The translations under genes and the position numbers were made by a program. The notes beneath the pieces are model-generated. The model ran no database searches. It saw nothing but the letters and a program-made list of their open reading frames with translations, and had not been told where the DNA came from. 64,000 nucleotides of DNA from CALFXN01 sp937957815 (GTDB lineage: Bacteria; Synergistota; Synergistia; Synergistales; Aminobacteriaceae): the NCBI GenBank assembly GCA_036788195.1, contig DAIQNX010000011.1:22375-86374 (forward strand), written 5' to 3'. Below, in pieces: positions 50,744 through 59,019 of this stretch. How positions within the stretch are numbered: the first letter of the stretch is position 1; each line of letters begins with the position of its first letter.

Positions 50744-51997
50744 ATGCTGTCCGCGCTGAAACGAAAGGATATCCTCTCGTGGTGTCTCTACGACGTCGGT
50801 AATTCCGCCTTCGCGACGACCGTCATGGCGGCCGTCCTTCCCGTGTATTACCGCGAGGTGGCCGCATCGTCGCTGCCCGGAACGCTTTCCACGGTTTCGT
50901 GGGGCTACGCATCGGCCGCAGCGCTCCTCGCCGGCGCCGCTCTCGCGCCGATTCTCGGGGCGATCGCCGATATCCGCGCGGCGAAGAAGTCCTTTCTTGC
51001 CCTCTTCACATTGCTCGGAGTCCTCGCTTCGGGCGGTCTCTGGTTCGTCGGCCCGGGGGACTGGATCGCGGCGCTTGCGCTGTACATCACGGGATCCATC
51101 GGTTTTTCCGCGGCGAGCATCTTCTATGACGCGCTCCTGCCGTCTCTCGCCCCGAGCCATATGGGAGATGCCGTCTCCTCCCTCGGGTACGCGCTCGGGT
51201 ATCTCGGCGGCGGAATCCTCCTCGCGATCGACGCGGCGATGATCGTGGCGCTCCCCGGAACGCTCGGCATCCGCCTCTCTTTCGTCTCGGTCGCCGTCTG
51301 GTGGGGGCTTTTCACTCTCCCGCTCCTCCGCAACGTTCCCGAACCGCTCCCGGCTCCGCGAAGCGGAGCGGGGAGCGCGATAGCCGAAGGATTCCGGCGT
51401 CTGCGGCGCACGTTCCTGAGCGTGCGCTCGCACCGCGATCTGTTCGTCTTCCTGATCGCATTCTGGCTTTATAATGACGGGATCGGGACAATCATCCATA
51501 TGGCCGCGATTTACGGATCGCAGCTCGGCATTCCGATGGACCATCTCATCGGCGCCCTGCTTCTGACGCAGTTCGTCGGCGTTCCGTGCGCCGTGCTTTT
51601 CGGAATGATCGCGGGCAGAATCGGCAGCAAACGGGCGATCTCGGTCGGGCTCGCCGGCTATATCGCGATCTCTCTCGGCGCAGTTCTCCTCACCCGTCCG
51701 TGGCATTTCTGGATGCTCGCCGCGGCCGTCGGCATCGTTCAGGGAGGAACGCAGGCAATCAGCCGGAGCCTGTACGCTTCGATGACACCGGGGGGACGGA
51801 GCGCCGAATTCTTCAGCTTTTACGACATCTCCGGAAAGTTCGCGGGGGTCATGGGTCCTGCACTCTTCGGACTGGTCTCGCAGGCGACCGGATCCATGAG
51901 GCTCGGTATCGCGATCGTCTCGCTGACCTTTGCGGGAGGCATGATTTTGTTGCGCAGTGTCGATGAAGTCCGCGGTCGGCGCTCCGCCGAAGGATAG
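50744..51997 (+). CDS. MFS transporter, UMF1/YxiO-like
   Basis: The 417-residue protein starts MLSALKRKDILSWCLYDVGNSAFATTVM, the YDxGNSAFxT motif of the UMF1 (Atg22-like) family, and has about 12 membrane helices with ADIRAAKKS between helices 2 and 3 and GGTQAISRSLYASMTPGGRSAEFFSFYDISGK (in parts) in the second half. The substrate is unknown. ATG 50744 follows AAGGAG at a longish spacing. It is 6 bases upstream of the deacetylase gene. Confidence 0.92.
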   Translation: MLSALKRKDILSWCLYDVGNSAFATTVMAAVLPVYYREVAASSLPGTLSTVSWGYASAAALLAGAALAPILGAIADIRAAKKSFLALFTLLGVLASGGLWFVGPGDWIAALALYITGSIGFSAASIFYDALLPSLAPSHMGDAVSSLGYALGYLGGGILLAIDAAMIVALPGTLGIRLSFVSVAVWWGLFTLPLLRNVPEPLPAPRSGAGSAIAEGFRRLRRTFLSVRSHRDLFVFLIAFWLYNDGIGTIIHMAAIYGSQLGIPMDHLIGALLLTQFVGVPCAVLFGMIAGRIGSKRAISVGLAGYIAISLGAVLLTRPWHFWMLAAAVGIVQGGTQAISRSLYASMTPGGRSAEFFSFYDISGKFAGVMGPALFGLVSQATGSMRLGIAIVSLTFAGGMILLRSVDEVRGRRSAEG

Positions 51998-52003
51998 ATC
52001 CGG

Positions 52004-52696
52004 ATGAACATCCGCCCGAAAGTGTTCTTCGCGTTATGCGCCGTCATTCTCTTCTCGGGCGTCGCGTGCGGCACGCCCCGCGTCGACAGGACCGTGGCAC
52101 TCACGTTCGACGACGGACCGCACGGAGAGCGGACGCTCGAACTTCTGCGGGTTCTGTCCGACGAGAACGTGAAAGCTTCTTTCTTCGTCGTCGGGAAGCA
52201 GGCGGCGTTCAATCGTCAGGTTCTGCGGCGCATCCGCGACGGAGGGCACACGGTCGCGAATCATTCCAACTCGCACCCCAACCTGACGGAACTGCCTCCG
52301 GATGAGGCCTGCGGCGAGTATCTCGCCTGCTCCGCAATCATCCGGGATACTCTCGGAACGGAGGTGCGCTTCTGCAGGCCGCCTGGAGGACGAACGAACG
52401 CTTCCGTCGAGGAGGCCGGACGGAGGGCCGGGCTCATGACGGTCTACTGGACGGTCAACAGCCGCGACTACACGGGGTTGTCGCCGGAACGGATCGTACG
52501 AAGGGTTCTCGGTTCCGTCCGTCCGGGAGGAATCGTCCTCATGCACGACGGCGTGGATGCGACGGTCAGGGCGATCCCGGAGATCGTGAGGGAACTCAGG
52601 AAACGGGGATATCGGTTCGTGACGCTCGACGAGCTCTTTCCGGTCCCGCTCGGCGCGCGACCCGGATCTCACAGACGGGGAGGAATCGGTTCATGA
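52004..52696 (+). CDS. Polysaccharide deacetylase
   Basis: NodB-type deacetylases remove N-acetyl groups from peptidoglycan, chitin oligomers or related sugars. The 230-residue protein has an N-terminal signal peptide (hydrophobic 6-20), then motif 1 TFDDGPH, motif 2 HSNSHPNL (two His), motif 3 RPPGGRTNASV, motif 4-like LMTVYWTVNSRD and motif 5 IVLMHDGV. All catalytic residues are visible. It overlaps the asparaginase start by 4 bases (ATGA). Confidence 0.93.
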   Translation: MNIRPKVFFALCAVILFSGVACGTPRVDRTVALTFDDGPHGERTLELLRVLSDENVKASFFVVGKQAAFNRQVLRRIRDGGHTVANHSNSHPNLTELPPDEACGEYLACSAIIRDTLGTEVRFCRPPGGRTNASVEEAGRRAGLMTVYWTVNSRDYTGLSPERIVRRVLGSVRPGGIVLMHDGVDATVRAIPEIVRELRKRGYRFVTLDELFPVPLGARPGSHRRGGIGS

Positions 52697-53721
52697 GGAT
52701 ATGCGTCATTTCGACGGGGGGAACCATCGCGTCGAGCCCCGGTGACGAGGGGCTCACGCCGACGATGCGCGGGGAACAGCTGATCGCCCGCATTCCCGAC
52801 CTCGAACGGTCCGGATCCGTGTCGGTCGTCGACCTCCTCTCGAAGGATAGCTCGAACATGCATCCGAACGACTGGGCGCGCATCGCGACCTGCGTCCTCG
52901 AACGGCGCGGCGACGCCGACGGTTTCCTGATCCTCCACGGTACCGACACGATGGCGTATTCCGCTTCGGCGCTCTCCTACATGCTGCTCGGGTTCGACAA
53001 ACCCGTTGTCCTGACGGGATCGATGCATCCGATAGACGTCCCCGGTACGGACGCCGTCGATAACGTCCGCAACGCCTTTCTCTTCCTGAAGACGCTCGCG
53101 AAGCGCGGACAAGCGGGGGTTTCGATCGCGTTCGGCGGGTTCCTGATCCACGGGCCGAGGTCGCAGAAGATCCTGAGCCACACGCAGACGGCTTTCTCGA
53201 GTATCAATTACCCGGTTCTCGGGACGATCGACGCCGGAGGTCCGTCGCTTCGGCATCGTCCGGTCTTCGCGGACCCCGGCGACGCACCGTTCCGCCAGAA
53301 AAACGGCGTCTTCCGCATGGAGCGGTCCATCCTTCTCGTCACGCTCTTTCCCGGGTATCCTGCGCGGCATCTCGAGGCTTCGATCGCGATGCAGCCGAAG
53401 GCCATCGTCATCGAGGCGCTCGGAATGGGGGGCGTTCCCTATCTCGGCGAGAACCTGCTCCCGCCGATCGAACACGCGAGAAATCACTCGATCCCGGTCG
53501 TGATCACGACGCAATGCGTCTTCGGAGGCGTCGATCTGAGCATCTACGAGGTCGGACGAAAAACGCTCCGGATGGGCGTGATCTCGGGGAAGGACATGAG
53601 CCGCGAGGCGATTATCACGAAACTCATGCTTTTGCTGCCGCATATCCCCGAAGGAGACTCGGCGGTCCTTCAGGCGGCGTTCCACACGCCATTCTGCGAC
53701 GAGATCAGCGCGGACCGGTGA
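52693..53721 (+). CDS. L-asparaginase / glutaminase
   Basis: Asparaginases hydrolyse Asn (and Gln) to the acid and ammonia. The 342-residue product has the first signature STGGTIASS with nucleophile Thr, and the second ILHGTDTMAYSASALS, then VVLTGSMHP, and AIVIEALGMGGVPY, typical of the type I cytoplasmic enzyme. There is no signal peptide. It overlaps the deacetylase gene and ends 17 bases inside the convergent TIGR02757 gene. Confidence 0.94.
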   Translation: MRICVISTGGTIASSPGDEGLTPTMRGEQLIARIPDLERSGSVSVVDLLSKDSSNMHPNDWARIATCVLERRGDADGFLILHGTDTMAYSASALSYMLLGFDKPVVLTGSMHPIDVPGTDAVDNVRNAFLFLKTLAKRGQAGVSIAFGGFLIHGPRSQKILSHTQTAFSSINYPVLGTIDAGGPSLRHRPVFADPGDAPFRQKNGVFRMERSILLVTLFPGYPARHLEASIAMQPKAIVIEALGMGGVPYLGENLLPPIEHARNHSIPVVITTQCVFGGVDLSIYEVGRKTLRMGVISGKDMSREAIITKLMLLLPHIPEGDSAVLQAAFHTPFCDEISADR

Positions 53722-54547
53722 GGGCGGCACAGCCTGCGAGCAGGTCCCCGATCTCCAGATCGGAACGGATGCCGAATCGGGAGAGGCAGAAATCGTACTT
53801 CGTCGGATCTTCCGGACTGATTTTCGCGAAGGCGTTCGTGATCTCCCTGCAGGTCCGGAGATCCGCCTGCGATCTGGTCGTAAACCCGAGTTCACGGCCA
53901 ATATGGAAGATATGCGTATCGACGGGCATCATGAGAGAGTACGCTGGAATATCGTCCCACCCGCCCGGGTCGACGGCGTCCCTCCTGACCATCCATTTGA
54001 CGTAGAGAAAGAGTCGCTTGCACGCGCTGCCGTCGGCGGGGTCGGGAAGCAGGAACGCGTCCTCGAGTCCGCCCGCCCTCCGGATCTCCCGGACGAACGC
54101 GCCGGCCGCGCCCTCGAGTTCTCCCGATTCGCCGAACATCGAGCGAAAACAGGCTCCGAGAGTCCCGAACTCCCGGACGACATTCGTCGCCCCCGAAAGG
54201 AGGGCAGCCATCGCGTCGCCCGATGTAAAACGATGCCGGAACCCCGAGTACAACCGGCACAGGTCGCCCTTTCCGAGCGACAGGAGCGCTTCCCTCGGAT
54301 AGAGTGACAGCGGCCCGAGGATTTTCGCGACGCTCTTCGAGATCGAGGCCGCACGTCCGTACGCGAGGCACGACGCGACAAGTCCCGCGATTTCGCGATC
54401 CCGCGGGTCGTCATAGACGTAAAGCGCCTCCACGGGGTCGGGAGGAACGTATTCCCGGCGCGTATAGACGTCGTAAAGCTCGTCGAAAAAGCCCCGGAGG
54501 CAACGGAAAACCTCCGGGGCGGCAACGTTCTTCCGGTTCTGCGACAC
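53705..54547 (-). CDS. TIGR02757 (DUF2400) family protein
   Basis: The 280-residue protein carries the conserved DUF2400 segments DELYDVYTRREYVPPDPVEALYVYDDPRDREIAGLVASCLAYGRA (in parts), KRLFLYVKWMVRRDAVDPGGW and MPVDTHIFHIGRELGF. Its function is unknown; the last part resembles helix-hairpin-helix glycosylase folds (VDTH). GTG 54547 is the only suitable start: a terminator hairpin for fprA lies inside the first 20 codons. It overlaps asparaginase by 17 bases at the 3' end. Confidence 0.9.
   Translation of the reverse strand: MSQNRKNVAAPEVFRCLRGFFDELYDVYTRREYVPPDPVEALYVYDDPRDREIAGLVASCLAYGRAASISKSVAKILGPLSLYPREALLSLGKGDLCRLYSGFRHRFTSGDAMAALLSGATNVVREFGTLGACFRSMFGESGELEGAAGAFVREIRRAGGLEDAFLLPDPADGSACKRLFLYVKWMVRRDAVDPGGWDDIPAYSLMMPVDTHIFHIGRELGFTTRSQADLRTCREITNAFAKISPEDPTKYDFCLSRFGIRSDLEIGDLLAGCAALTGPR
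54486..54520 (-). terminator. Perfect intrinsic terminator after fprA, inside the next ORF
   Basis: Minus strand: GCCCCGGAGG (54511-54520), 10-base loop, CCTCCGGGGC (54491-54500), then TTTTT (54486-54490). A 10-bp perfect stem with U-tail, starting 33 bases after the fprA stop and inside codons about 10-20 of the DUF2400 gene. Confidence 0.88.
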
Positions 54548-54553
54548 GAAGGA

Positions 54554-55756
54554 CTACTCCGGCACGGCTTCGACGATCGCCCTTCCGATCGTCCGCCCCA
54601 TTTCGAAGCACTGGGCGAGTTCCTCCGCCCTCGGGACATACTTCACGCGAATCCCGGGGTGAACGACGGCGACCTTCATCGCCTCGAGTTCGGCGTTCAG
54701 CAGCTTCAGCGATTCGCCGCCCCAGCCATAGGAGCCGAACGCGGCGCCGATCTTGCCCATGGGCCGGAGTCCCTTCACGTAGCAGATCGTATCCGCCATC
54801 CGCGGCAGATACCCGTTGTTGAGCGTGGGCGAGCCGAGAACGAATCCTTTCGCCTCGAGAAGCTCCGTGATGACATCACTGTGGTGCGTCACGTGGAGGT
54901 CCATCGAGGTTGTATGGACTCCCTCGTCCATGAGCCCCTCGACGATATGCGCCGCCATCTTCGCCGTGCTCTGCCACATCGTGTCGAACACGACGACCGC
55001 CTTGCGCTTCGCGGCCCCGGTCGCCCACTTCCTGTACGCGGCGACGATGGCGGCGACATGGGACCGCCAGATGACGCCGTGGTCCGGAGCGATCATGTCG
55101 ATATCGAGCCCGAGCCTTTCGATCTGGTCAAGTGCCTTGACCATCATCGGTGAATAGGGCAGAAGGATGTTGGCATAATATTTCGCCGCCTGATGCATGG
55201 CCTCGCCGAGATCGACCTCGTCGTCGAAGCGCTCGCTCGTGGCATAGTGCTGCCCGAATCCGTCGCTCGTGACGAAAAGCCTGTCTTCTCTGATATAGGA
55301 GAACATGCTGTCGGGCCAGTGGAGCATCCGCGCCTCGATGAACGTGACGGTCTTGCCGCCGAGTTGCAGTTCGTCGCCGGTCGAGACGACCTGCACGGGC
55401 CAGTCCCGCGGACCAAAGTGGGCGGTGACGGCATCGAGGCAGGGCTTGCTCATGAAGATCTTCTCCGGCCGGATCGCCTCGACCATCGTGGGAAGGCTCC
55501 CCGTATGATCCATTTCGGCGTGGTTCACGACGATATAGTCGATCTCAGACGGATCCATGATCTCCCGTACGCGCCGCAGGAGTTCGTCGGTATACGTCGC
55601 CTTCGCGGTGTCGAAGAGTACGGTCTTGTCGGTCCCTTTCGCGATGAACGCGTTGTACGTGGATCCCTTCTCGGTCGAATATCCGTGGAAGTCCCTGAGC
55701 GTCCAGTCGATGACGCCCGCCCAGAAGACGTTCGGTTTTATCTCGAGCGGATACAT
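54554..55756 (-). CDS. fprA: Flavodiiron protein FprA (rubredoxin:oxygen oxidoreductase type)
   Basis: Flavodiiron proteins reduce O2 to water or NO to N2O. The 400-residue product has a beta-lactamase-like diiron domain with ligands HAEMDH (His79, Glu81, Asp83, His84), His146 in MLHWPDS, Asp165 in SDGFGQH and His226 in APDHGVIW, then a flavodoxin domain from about 255 with VVFDTMWQSTAKMA (the FMN phosphate loop) and GSPTLNNGYLP. All ligands are present. It is the last gene of the dfx-ferritin-flavin reductase operon and is followed by a perfect terminator. Confidence 0.96.
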   Translation of the reverse strand: MYPLEIKPNVFWAGVIDWTLRDFHGYSTEKGSTYNAFIAKGTDKTVLFDTAKATYTDELLRRVREIMDPSEIDYIVVNHAEMDHTGSLPTMVEAIRPEKIFMSKPCLDAVTAHFGPRDWPVQVVSTGDELQLGGKTVTFIEARMLHWPDSMFSYIREDRLFVTSDGFGQHYATSERFDDEVDLGEAMHQAAKYYANILLPYSPMMVKALDQIERLGLDIDMIAPDHGVIWRSHVAAIVAAYRKWATGAAKRKAVVVFDTMWQSTAKMAAHIVEGLMDEGVHTTSMDLHVTHHSDVITELLEAKGFVLGSPTLNNGYLPRMADTICYVKGLRPMGKIGAAFGSYGWGGESLKLLNAELEAMKVAVVHPGIRVKYVPRAEELAQCFEMGRTIGRAIVEAVPE

Positions 55757-55769
55757 GGGTCTCCTCCTG

Positions 55770-56324
55770 TCATTTTATAGCGTTGAACACGAAGGACGGG
55801 GCCTTGTCCGGCGACTTGCCCTTCTTGATGTTGTGGTAGTTCGCGTACGTGAGAGGCGTTCCGTCCCGAAGGATCGCAGCCTTTTCGACCTCTCCGATGA
55901 AGATCGTATGTGTGTGGACGTCGAGGGATGAAACGACTCTCGCTTCGATCCCGGCGATCGTGTAGTCCGTCACGAGAGGCATGCCGTTCTCGTCGAGCGT
56001 GAAGGAACATTCGCGGAATTTGTCGAACTCGCGGCCGCACCGAAACCCGAAGACCCCGATGAACTTGAGCGGCGCACTGTCTTCGAGGACGGAGACGGAA
56101 AATCGTCCACTCTTCCGCACGAGTTCCGTCGTGTAATTCTCGCGGTGGAGACACGCCGCAACGCAGATCGGATCGCCCGTCACCTGCATGAGCGCGTTGA
56201 TGATCTGTCCGTTCATCTTGCCTTCGTACGCGGTACTCACGATGTAGACGCCGTAGTTGAGCGTGAAGAGCGCTCTCGGGTCGATGCCTCCCGCCTTGCA
56301 GGCATCGGGTTGTCGCACATCCAT
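55770..56324 (-). CDS. Flavin reductase domain protein (FMN-binding)
   Basis: The 184-residue protein starts MDVRQPDACKAGGIDPRALFTLNYGVYIVST in part and matches the flavin reductase-like FMN-binding domain (NALMQVTGDPICVAACLHREN, FSVSVL, FGFRCGREFDKF). In anaerobes such proteins, often fused to rubredoxin, feed electrons to flavodiiron proteins. Here there is no rubredoxin part. ATG 56324 has GGAGGAGG upstream. fprA follows 13 bases later. Confidence 0.9.
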   Translation of the reverse strand: MDVRQPDACKAGGIDPRALFTLNYGVYIVSTAYEGKMNGQIINALMQVTGDPICVAACLHRENYTTELVRKSGRFSVSVLEDSAPLKFIGVFGFRCGREFDKFRECSFTLDENGMPLVTDYTIAGIEARVVSSLDVHTHTIFIGEVEKAAILRDGTPLTYANYHNIKKGKSPDKAPSFVFNAIK

Positions 56325-56416
56325 CCTGACCGCCTCCTCCTGCGAAGGCGGGGGACAGGAGACCCCACAGGCTCCCGTCCCCCGCTGTGTCATCCGGCGA
56401 TTTCCGGCCGCCCGGA

Positions 56417-56911
56417 TCAGTCAGCCTTGCGCGCTCCGAGCTCCTTGTCGAGCATGTAGAGCCCGTGTCCGGCCTCTCCGATAAACCCGAACTTGTGGAC
56501 TATTTCGTCGGCATTCGCCTCTTCCTCGACCTGTTCTTTCACGAACCACTGGAGGAAAATCTCGCTCGCGTGATCCTTTTCCTTTATGGCCATGTCCGTA
56601 AGGTCGTTGATCCGCTTCGTGATGTGCTGCTCGTGTGAGAGAGCCGCCTGAAAAGCCTCGATTGGCGTTTTCCACTCGAACTGCGGTGCCTTGATCTCCG
56701 CGAGCTTCACGCGTCCGCCGCGTTCGACGATTTCGTCGAAGAACTTCATGGCGTGCCCATGCTCCTCACCCGCCTGGACACGCATCCACTGCGCCATGCC
56801 GCGCAGATTCCGCGATTCGAACCACGCCGCCATCGACATATAGAGATACGATGAAAAAAGTTCTTCGTTGATCTGGTCGACAAACGCATCCTGCATCTTT
56901 TTGGAAATCAT
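56417..56911 (-). CDS. ftnA: Ferritin
   Basis: Ferritin stores iron as a ferrihydrite core. The 164-residue product has the ferroxidase ligands Glu17 in INEELFSSYLY, Glu50 and His53 in AGEEHGHAMKF, then Glu94-type and Gln/Glu residues in the later helices (FLQWFVKEQVEEEANADEIVHKFGF in parts). Length is standard. It lies 1 base after dfx and is cotranscribed. Confidence 0.96.
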   Translation of the reverse strand: MISKKMQDAFVDQINEELFSSYLYMSMAAWFESRNLRGMAQWMRVQAGEEHGHAMKFFDEIVERGGRVKLAEIKAPQFEWKTPIEAFQAALSHEQHITKRINDLTDMAIKEKDHASEIFLQWFVKEQVEEEANADEIVHKFGFIGEAGHGLYMLDKELGARKAD

Positions 56912-56912
56912 C

Positions 56913-57278
56913 CTACTTCCCCGCCTTCCATAATCCGTGTATATTGCAGTATTCCCTGCTCGTTTCGGGCGCGAACCCGTCGAAAACGGCTTCCGCAGGC
57001 TTGCCTGGTTTCAGGAACTTCCGGCAGATTCTGTCGCCTCCGATAATCTCGATCCATTCAATGTAGTGCTGGTCGGTCATCGGATGCGGAACGCTCCCGA
57101 CTTTCACGGTGTGACCTTCGATGACCGGTACGTGTTTTTCGGTCGCCGCATCGGCCGTCTTCTCCTCAAGGAGCTTCATGGGCTGGCCGCAACAGACCAG
57201 TTCCCCGCCGCCGGCGTGGAGCACCTCCACAATGTTGCCGCAGAGTTCGCACTTGAACACTTCTAGCCTCTTGGTCAT
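56913..57278 (-). CDS. dfx: Desulfoferrodoxin (superoxide reductase, 2Fe type)
   Basis: Superoxide reductase converts superoxide to H2O2 without releasing O2. The 121-residue product has an N-terminal desulforedoxin domain with CELC and a CC pair (rubredoxin-like centre I) and the centre II neelaredoxin domain with ligands in EKHVPV, PHPM, HYIEWIE, and the C-terminal EYCNIHGLW carrying Cys and His. It heads the oxygen-defence operon with a promoter of extended -10 type. Confidence 0.96.
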   Translation of the reverse strand: MTKRLEVFKCELCGNIVEVLHAGGGELVCCGQPMKLLEEKTADAATEKHVPVIEGHTVKVGSVPHPMTDQHYIEWIEIIGGDRICRKFLKPGKPAEAVFDGFAPETSREYCNIHGLWKAGK

Positions 57279-57333
57279 TCCCCTCTCCTCCTTCGCAATT
57301 ATAGGCTTTCAAGTCTTGTGCACACTAGTGATT

Positions 57334-57342
57334 ATTATAGCA
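57334..57342 (-). promoter_or_regulatory. Extended -10 promoter of dfx operon
   Basis: Minus strand TGC-TATAAT (57334-57342), 56 bases before the dfx ATG. A second TATAAT (57298-57303) lies nearer the start. The bases around and after the -10 (CTATAATAATCACTA) resemble a PerR box with several mismatches. Confidence 0.6.
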
Positions 57343-57465
57343 CGCCATTTTCAGACAAAAACACTCTGGATTGCAATGTTATTTATACAGCTCCGGGGTA
57401 TATATGTCAAGCATCGGAAATATCGCACTCTTTCGTCTTCGGCTCCTGCAGGGCGTCTAACGAAC

Positions 57466-57491
57466 AAAAAAAGGACGCCGGTCGGGCGTCC
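57466..57491 (-). terminator. Terminator after the NCS2 permease
   Basis: Minus strand: GGACGCC, 5-base loop, GGCGTCC (57473-57491), then a run of seven T (57466-57472). It lies 19 bases after the permease stop. Confidence 0.88.
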
Positions 57492-57510
57492 CCTTCGAGT
57501 GCGTCTGTCC

Positions 57511-58881
57511 TTACCGGGCCGTGATGCCACGCTCCTCGGGCGTTCCCGGGACAATGCCGTCCCAGAAGGCTGCGCAGAGTCCCGCGACGGCCATCGGCGT
57601 CTTGAGGATCGCCCAGAGAACCTCTCCCGGGATCCCGAGCGCCAGAAACACGTCCTTGTTCCCCTCGACCCAGCCGGGCAAACCCATTGCCATCAGGAAC
57701 GCGAATCCGACGATGAGGATATTGCGCTGGCTGCCCATGTCCGCGCGCATGAGAACCTGGATGCCGAGAGCGCCGATGATTCCGAAAAGAGCGATGTACG
57801 CTCCGCCGATGACCGGGCTCGGAATCGTCGCGATCAGGGCGGCGAGCTTCCCGATGAAGCTCATGACGATCAGCAGGACGGCGCCCGTCCGCACGACCCA
57901 GCGCGACGCGACACCCGTAAGGCCGATGAGGCCGATGTTCTCCGTATAGGATGTCGTTCCGACCGCGCCGAAGAGCCCCGCGAGTACGCAGTTCACACCC
58001 TCGGCGCCGATGCCGCGGCTGATGGTCTCCGCGTCGGGATCCGGAAGGTTCGAGACGTAGGAGCACGAGTGATAGTCACCGATGGACTCGATCATGACGG
58101 CGAAGAATCCGGCGGTCACCGCTCCGATCGAAAGCGCGTCGAACGAGAGACCGCCCCACGGGAGAAATCCGGTCACACGGAACCACGGAGCGGAAATGAT
58201 CCCCGCGAGGTTCACGTGCGCCGCGTGGCTTTCCGGAAAGAACCCGGCGAGCGTTCCGAAAAGGCAGACAAGGTAGGCGATCGTGATGGACGAAAGGACC
58301 GCGAAGATATTCAGGAACTTCTTCTTGCTGATGAGACTGAACGCAAATACGCAGACAACCACCAGGAGCGAAACCGGCCAGTATTTCGCGGCGTTGAACT
58401 GAATCGCCGTCGGAGCGAGCGAAAATCCGATCGCCATGATCGTAGGTCCGATCACGACCGGCGTGATGAACTTGCGAATCACGGAGACAAGGCGCGAATA
58501 ACCGATGACCGCAAGCGTCGCGCCGCCGACGATCAGCGCGCCGCCGATATGCCCCATTATCGCCGCAGGACCGGCGGCCTTGAAGGCCGTGATGATGGTC
58601 ATTATCGGAGGAATGAAGCTGAAGCTCGACCCCTGCACGATCGGCAGCCCCGAACCGAGTTTCGGGTGGGTCTGGATGAGCGTCGCAATGCCCATCGCGA
58701 AATACACGCACGAAATGAAAAAGCCTATCTGAACCGTGTCCATCCCCATTGCGGGACCGAAAATGAGGGGAACGAGTGTCGTCGCGCCGAAAAGTGTAAG
58801 AACGTGCTGAAACCCTGCGAGAAGCATGACCGGGAACGGAGGACGATCATCGACACCGTACATGAGCCTTCGATTGGCCAT
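57511..58881 (-). CDS. NCS2 family nucleobase permease (uracil/xanthine)
   Basis: NCS2 proteins import uracil, xanthine or uric acid with protons. The 456-residue product has about 12-14 membrane helices; typical parts are LLAGFQHVLTLFGATTLVPLI, GLPIVQGSSFSFIPPI, ISRGIGAEGVNCVLAGLFG and GTTSYTENIGLIGLTGVASR. This last segment resembles UraA/PucK-type motifs. Specificity is not decided. ATG 58881 has GGAGGTG upstream; the longer frame beyond overlaps the divergent sirtuin region and is a shadow. Confidence 0.93.
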   Translation of the reverse strand: MANRRLMYGVDDRPPFPVMLLAGFQHVLTLFGATTLVPLIFGPAMGMDTVQIGFFISCVYFAMGIATLIQTHPKLGSGLPIVQGSSFSFIPPIMTIITAFKAAGPAAIMGHIGGALIVGGATLAVIGYSRLVSVIRKFITPVVIGPTIMAIGFSLAPTAIQFNAAKYWPVSLLVVVCVFAFSLISKKKFLNIFAVLSSITIAYLVCLFGTLAGFFPESHAAHVNLAGIISAPWFRVTGFLPWGGLSFDALSIGAVTAGFFAVMIESIGDYHSCSYVSNLPDPDAETISRGIGAEGVNCVLAGLFGAVGTTSYTENIGLIGLTGVASRWVVRTGAVLLIVMSFIGKLAALIATIPSPVIGGAYIALFGIIGALGIQVLMRADMGSQRNILIVGFAFLMAMGLPGWVEGNKDVFLALGIPGEVLWAILKTPMAVAGLCAAFWDGIVPGTPEERGITAR

Positions 58882-58916
58882 TTGGAAAACACCTCCAGAT
58901 TGGACAAATTGAAGGG

Positions 58917-58925
58917 ATTCTAGCA
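58917..58925 (-). promoter_or_regulatory. Extended -10 promoter of NCS2 permease
   Basis: Minus strand TGC-TAGAAT, 36 bases before ATG 58881. Confidence 0.55.
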
Positions 58926-58991
58926 CAATGCGCACGCGGTTGCATAAAATAAAAATTAACTTGCAGCGCGCCACGATTGTCCGTTCTGGGC

Positions 58992-58997
58992 TATAAT
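58992..58997 (+). promoter_or_regulatory. -10 box of the sirtuin gene
   Basis: TATAAT 22 bases before the GTG start; no clear -35. Confidence 0.45.
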
Positions 58998-59019
58998 ACC
59001 GAGTGCGGAGGTGATTCCG

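Noticed and set aside
58882..59019. Purine or other riboswitch upstream of the NCS2 permease
   Set aside because: The predicted transcript leader is only about 30 bases; no conserved aptamer sequence is visible.
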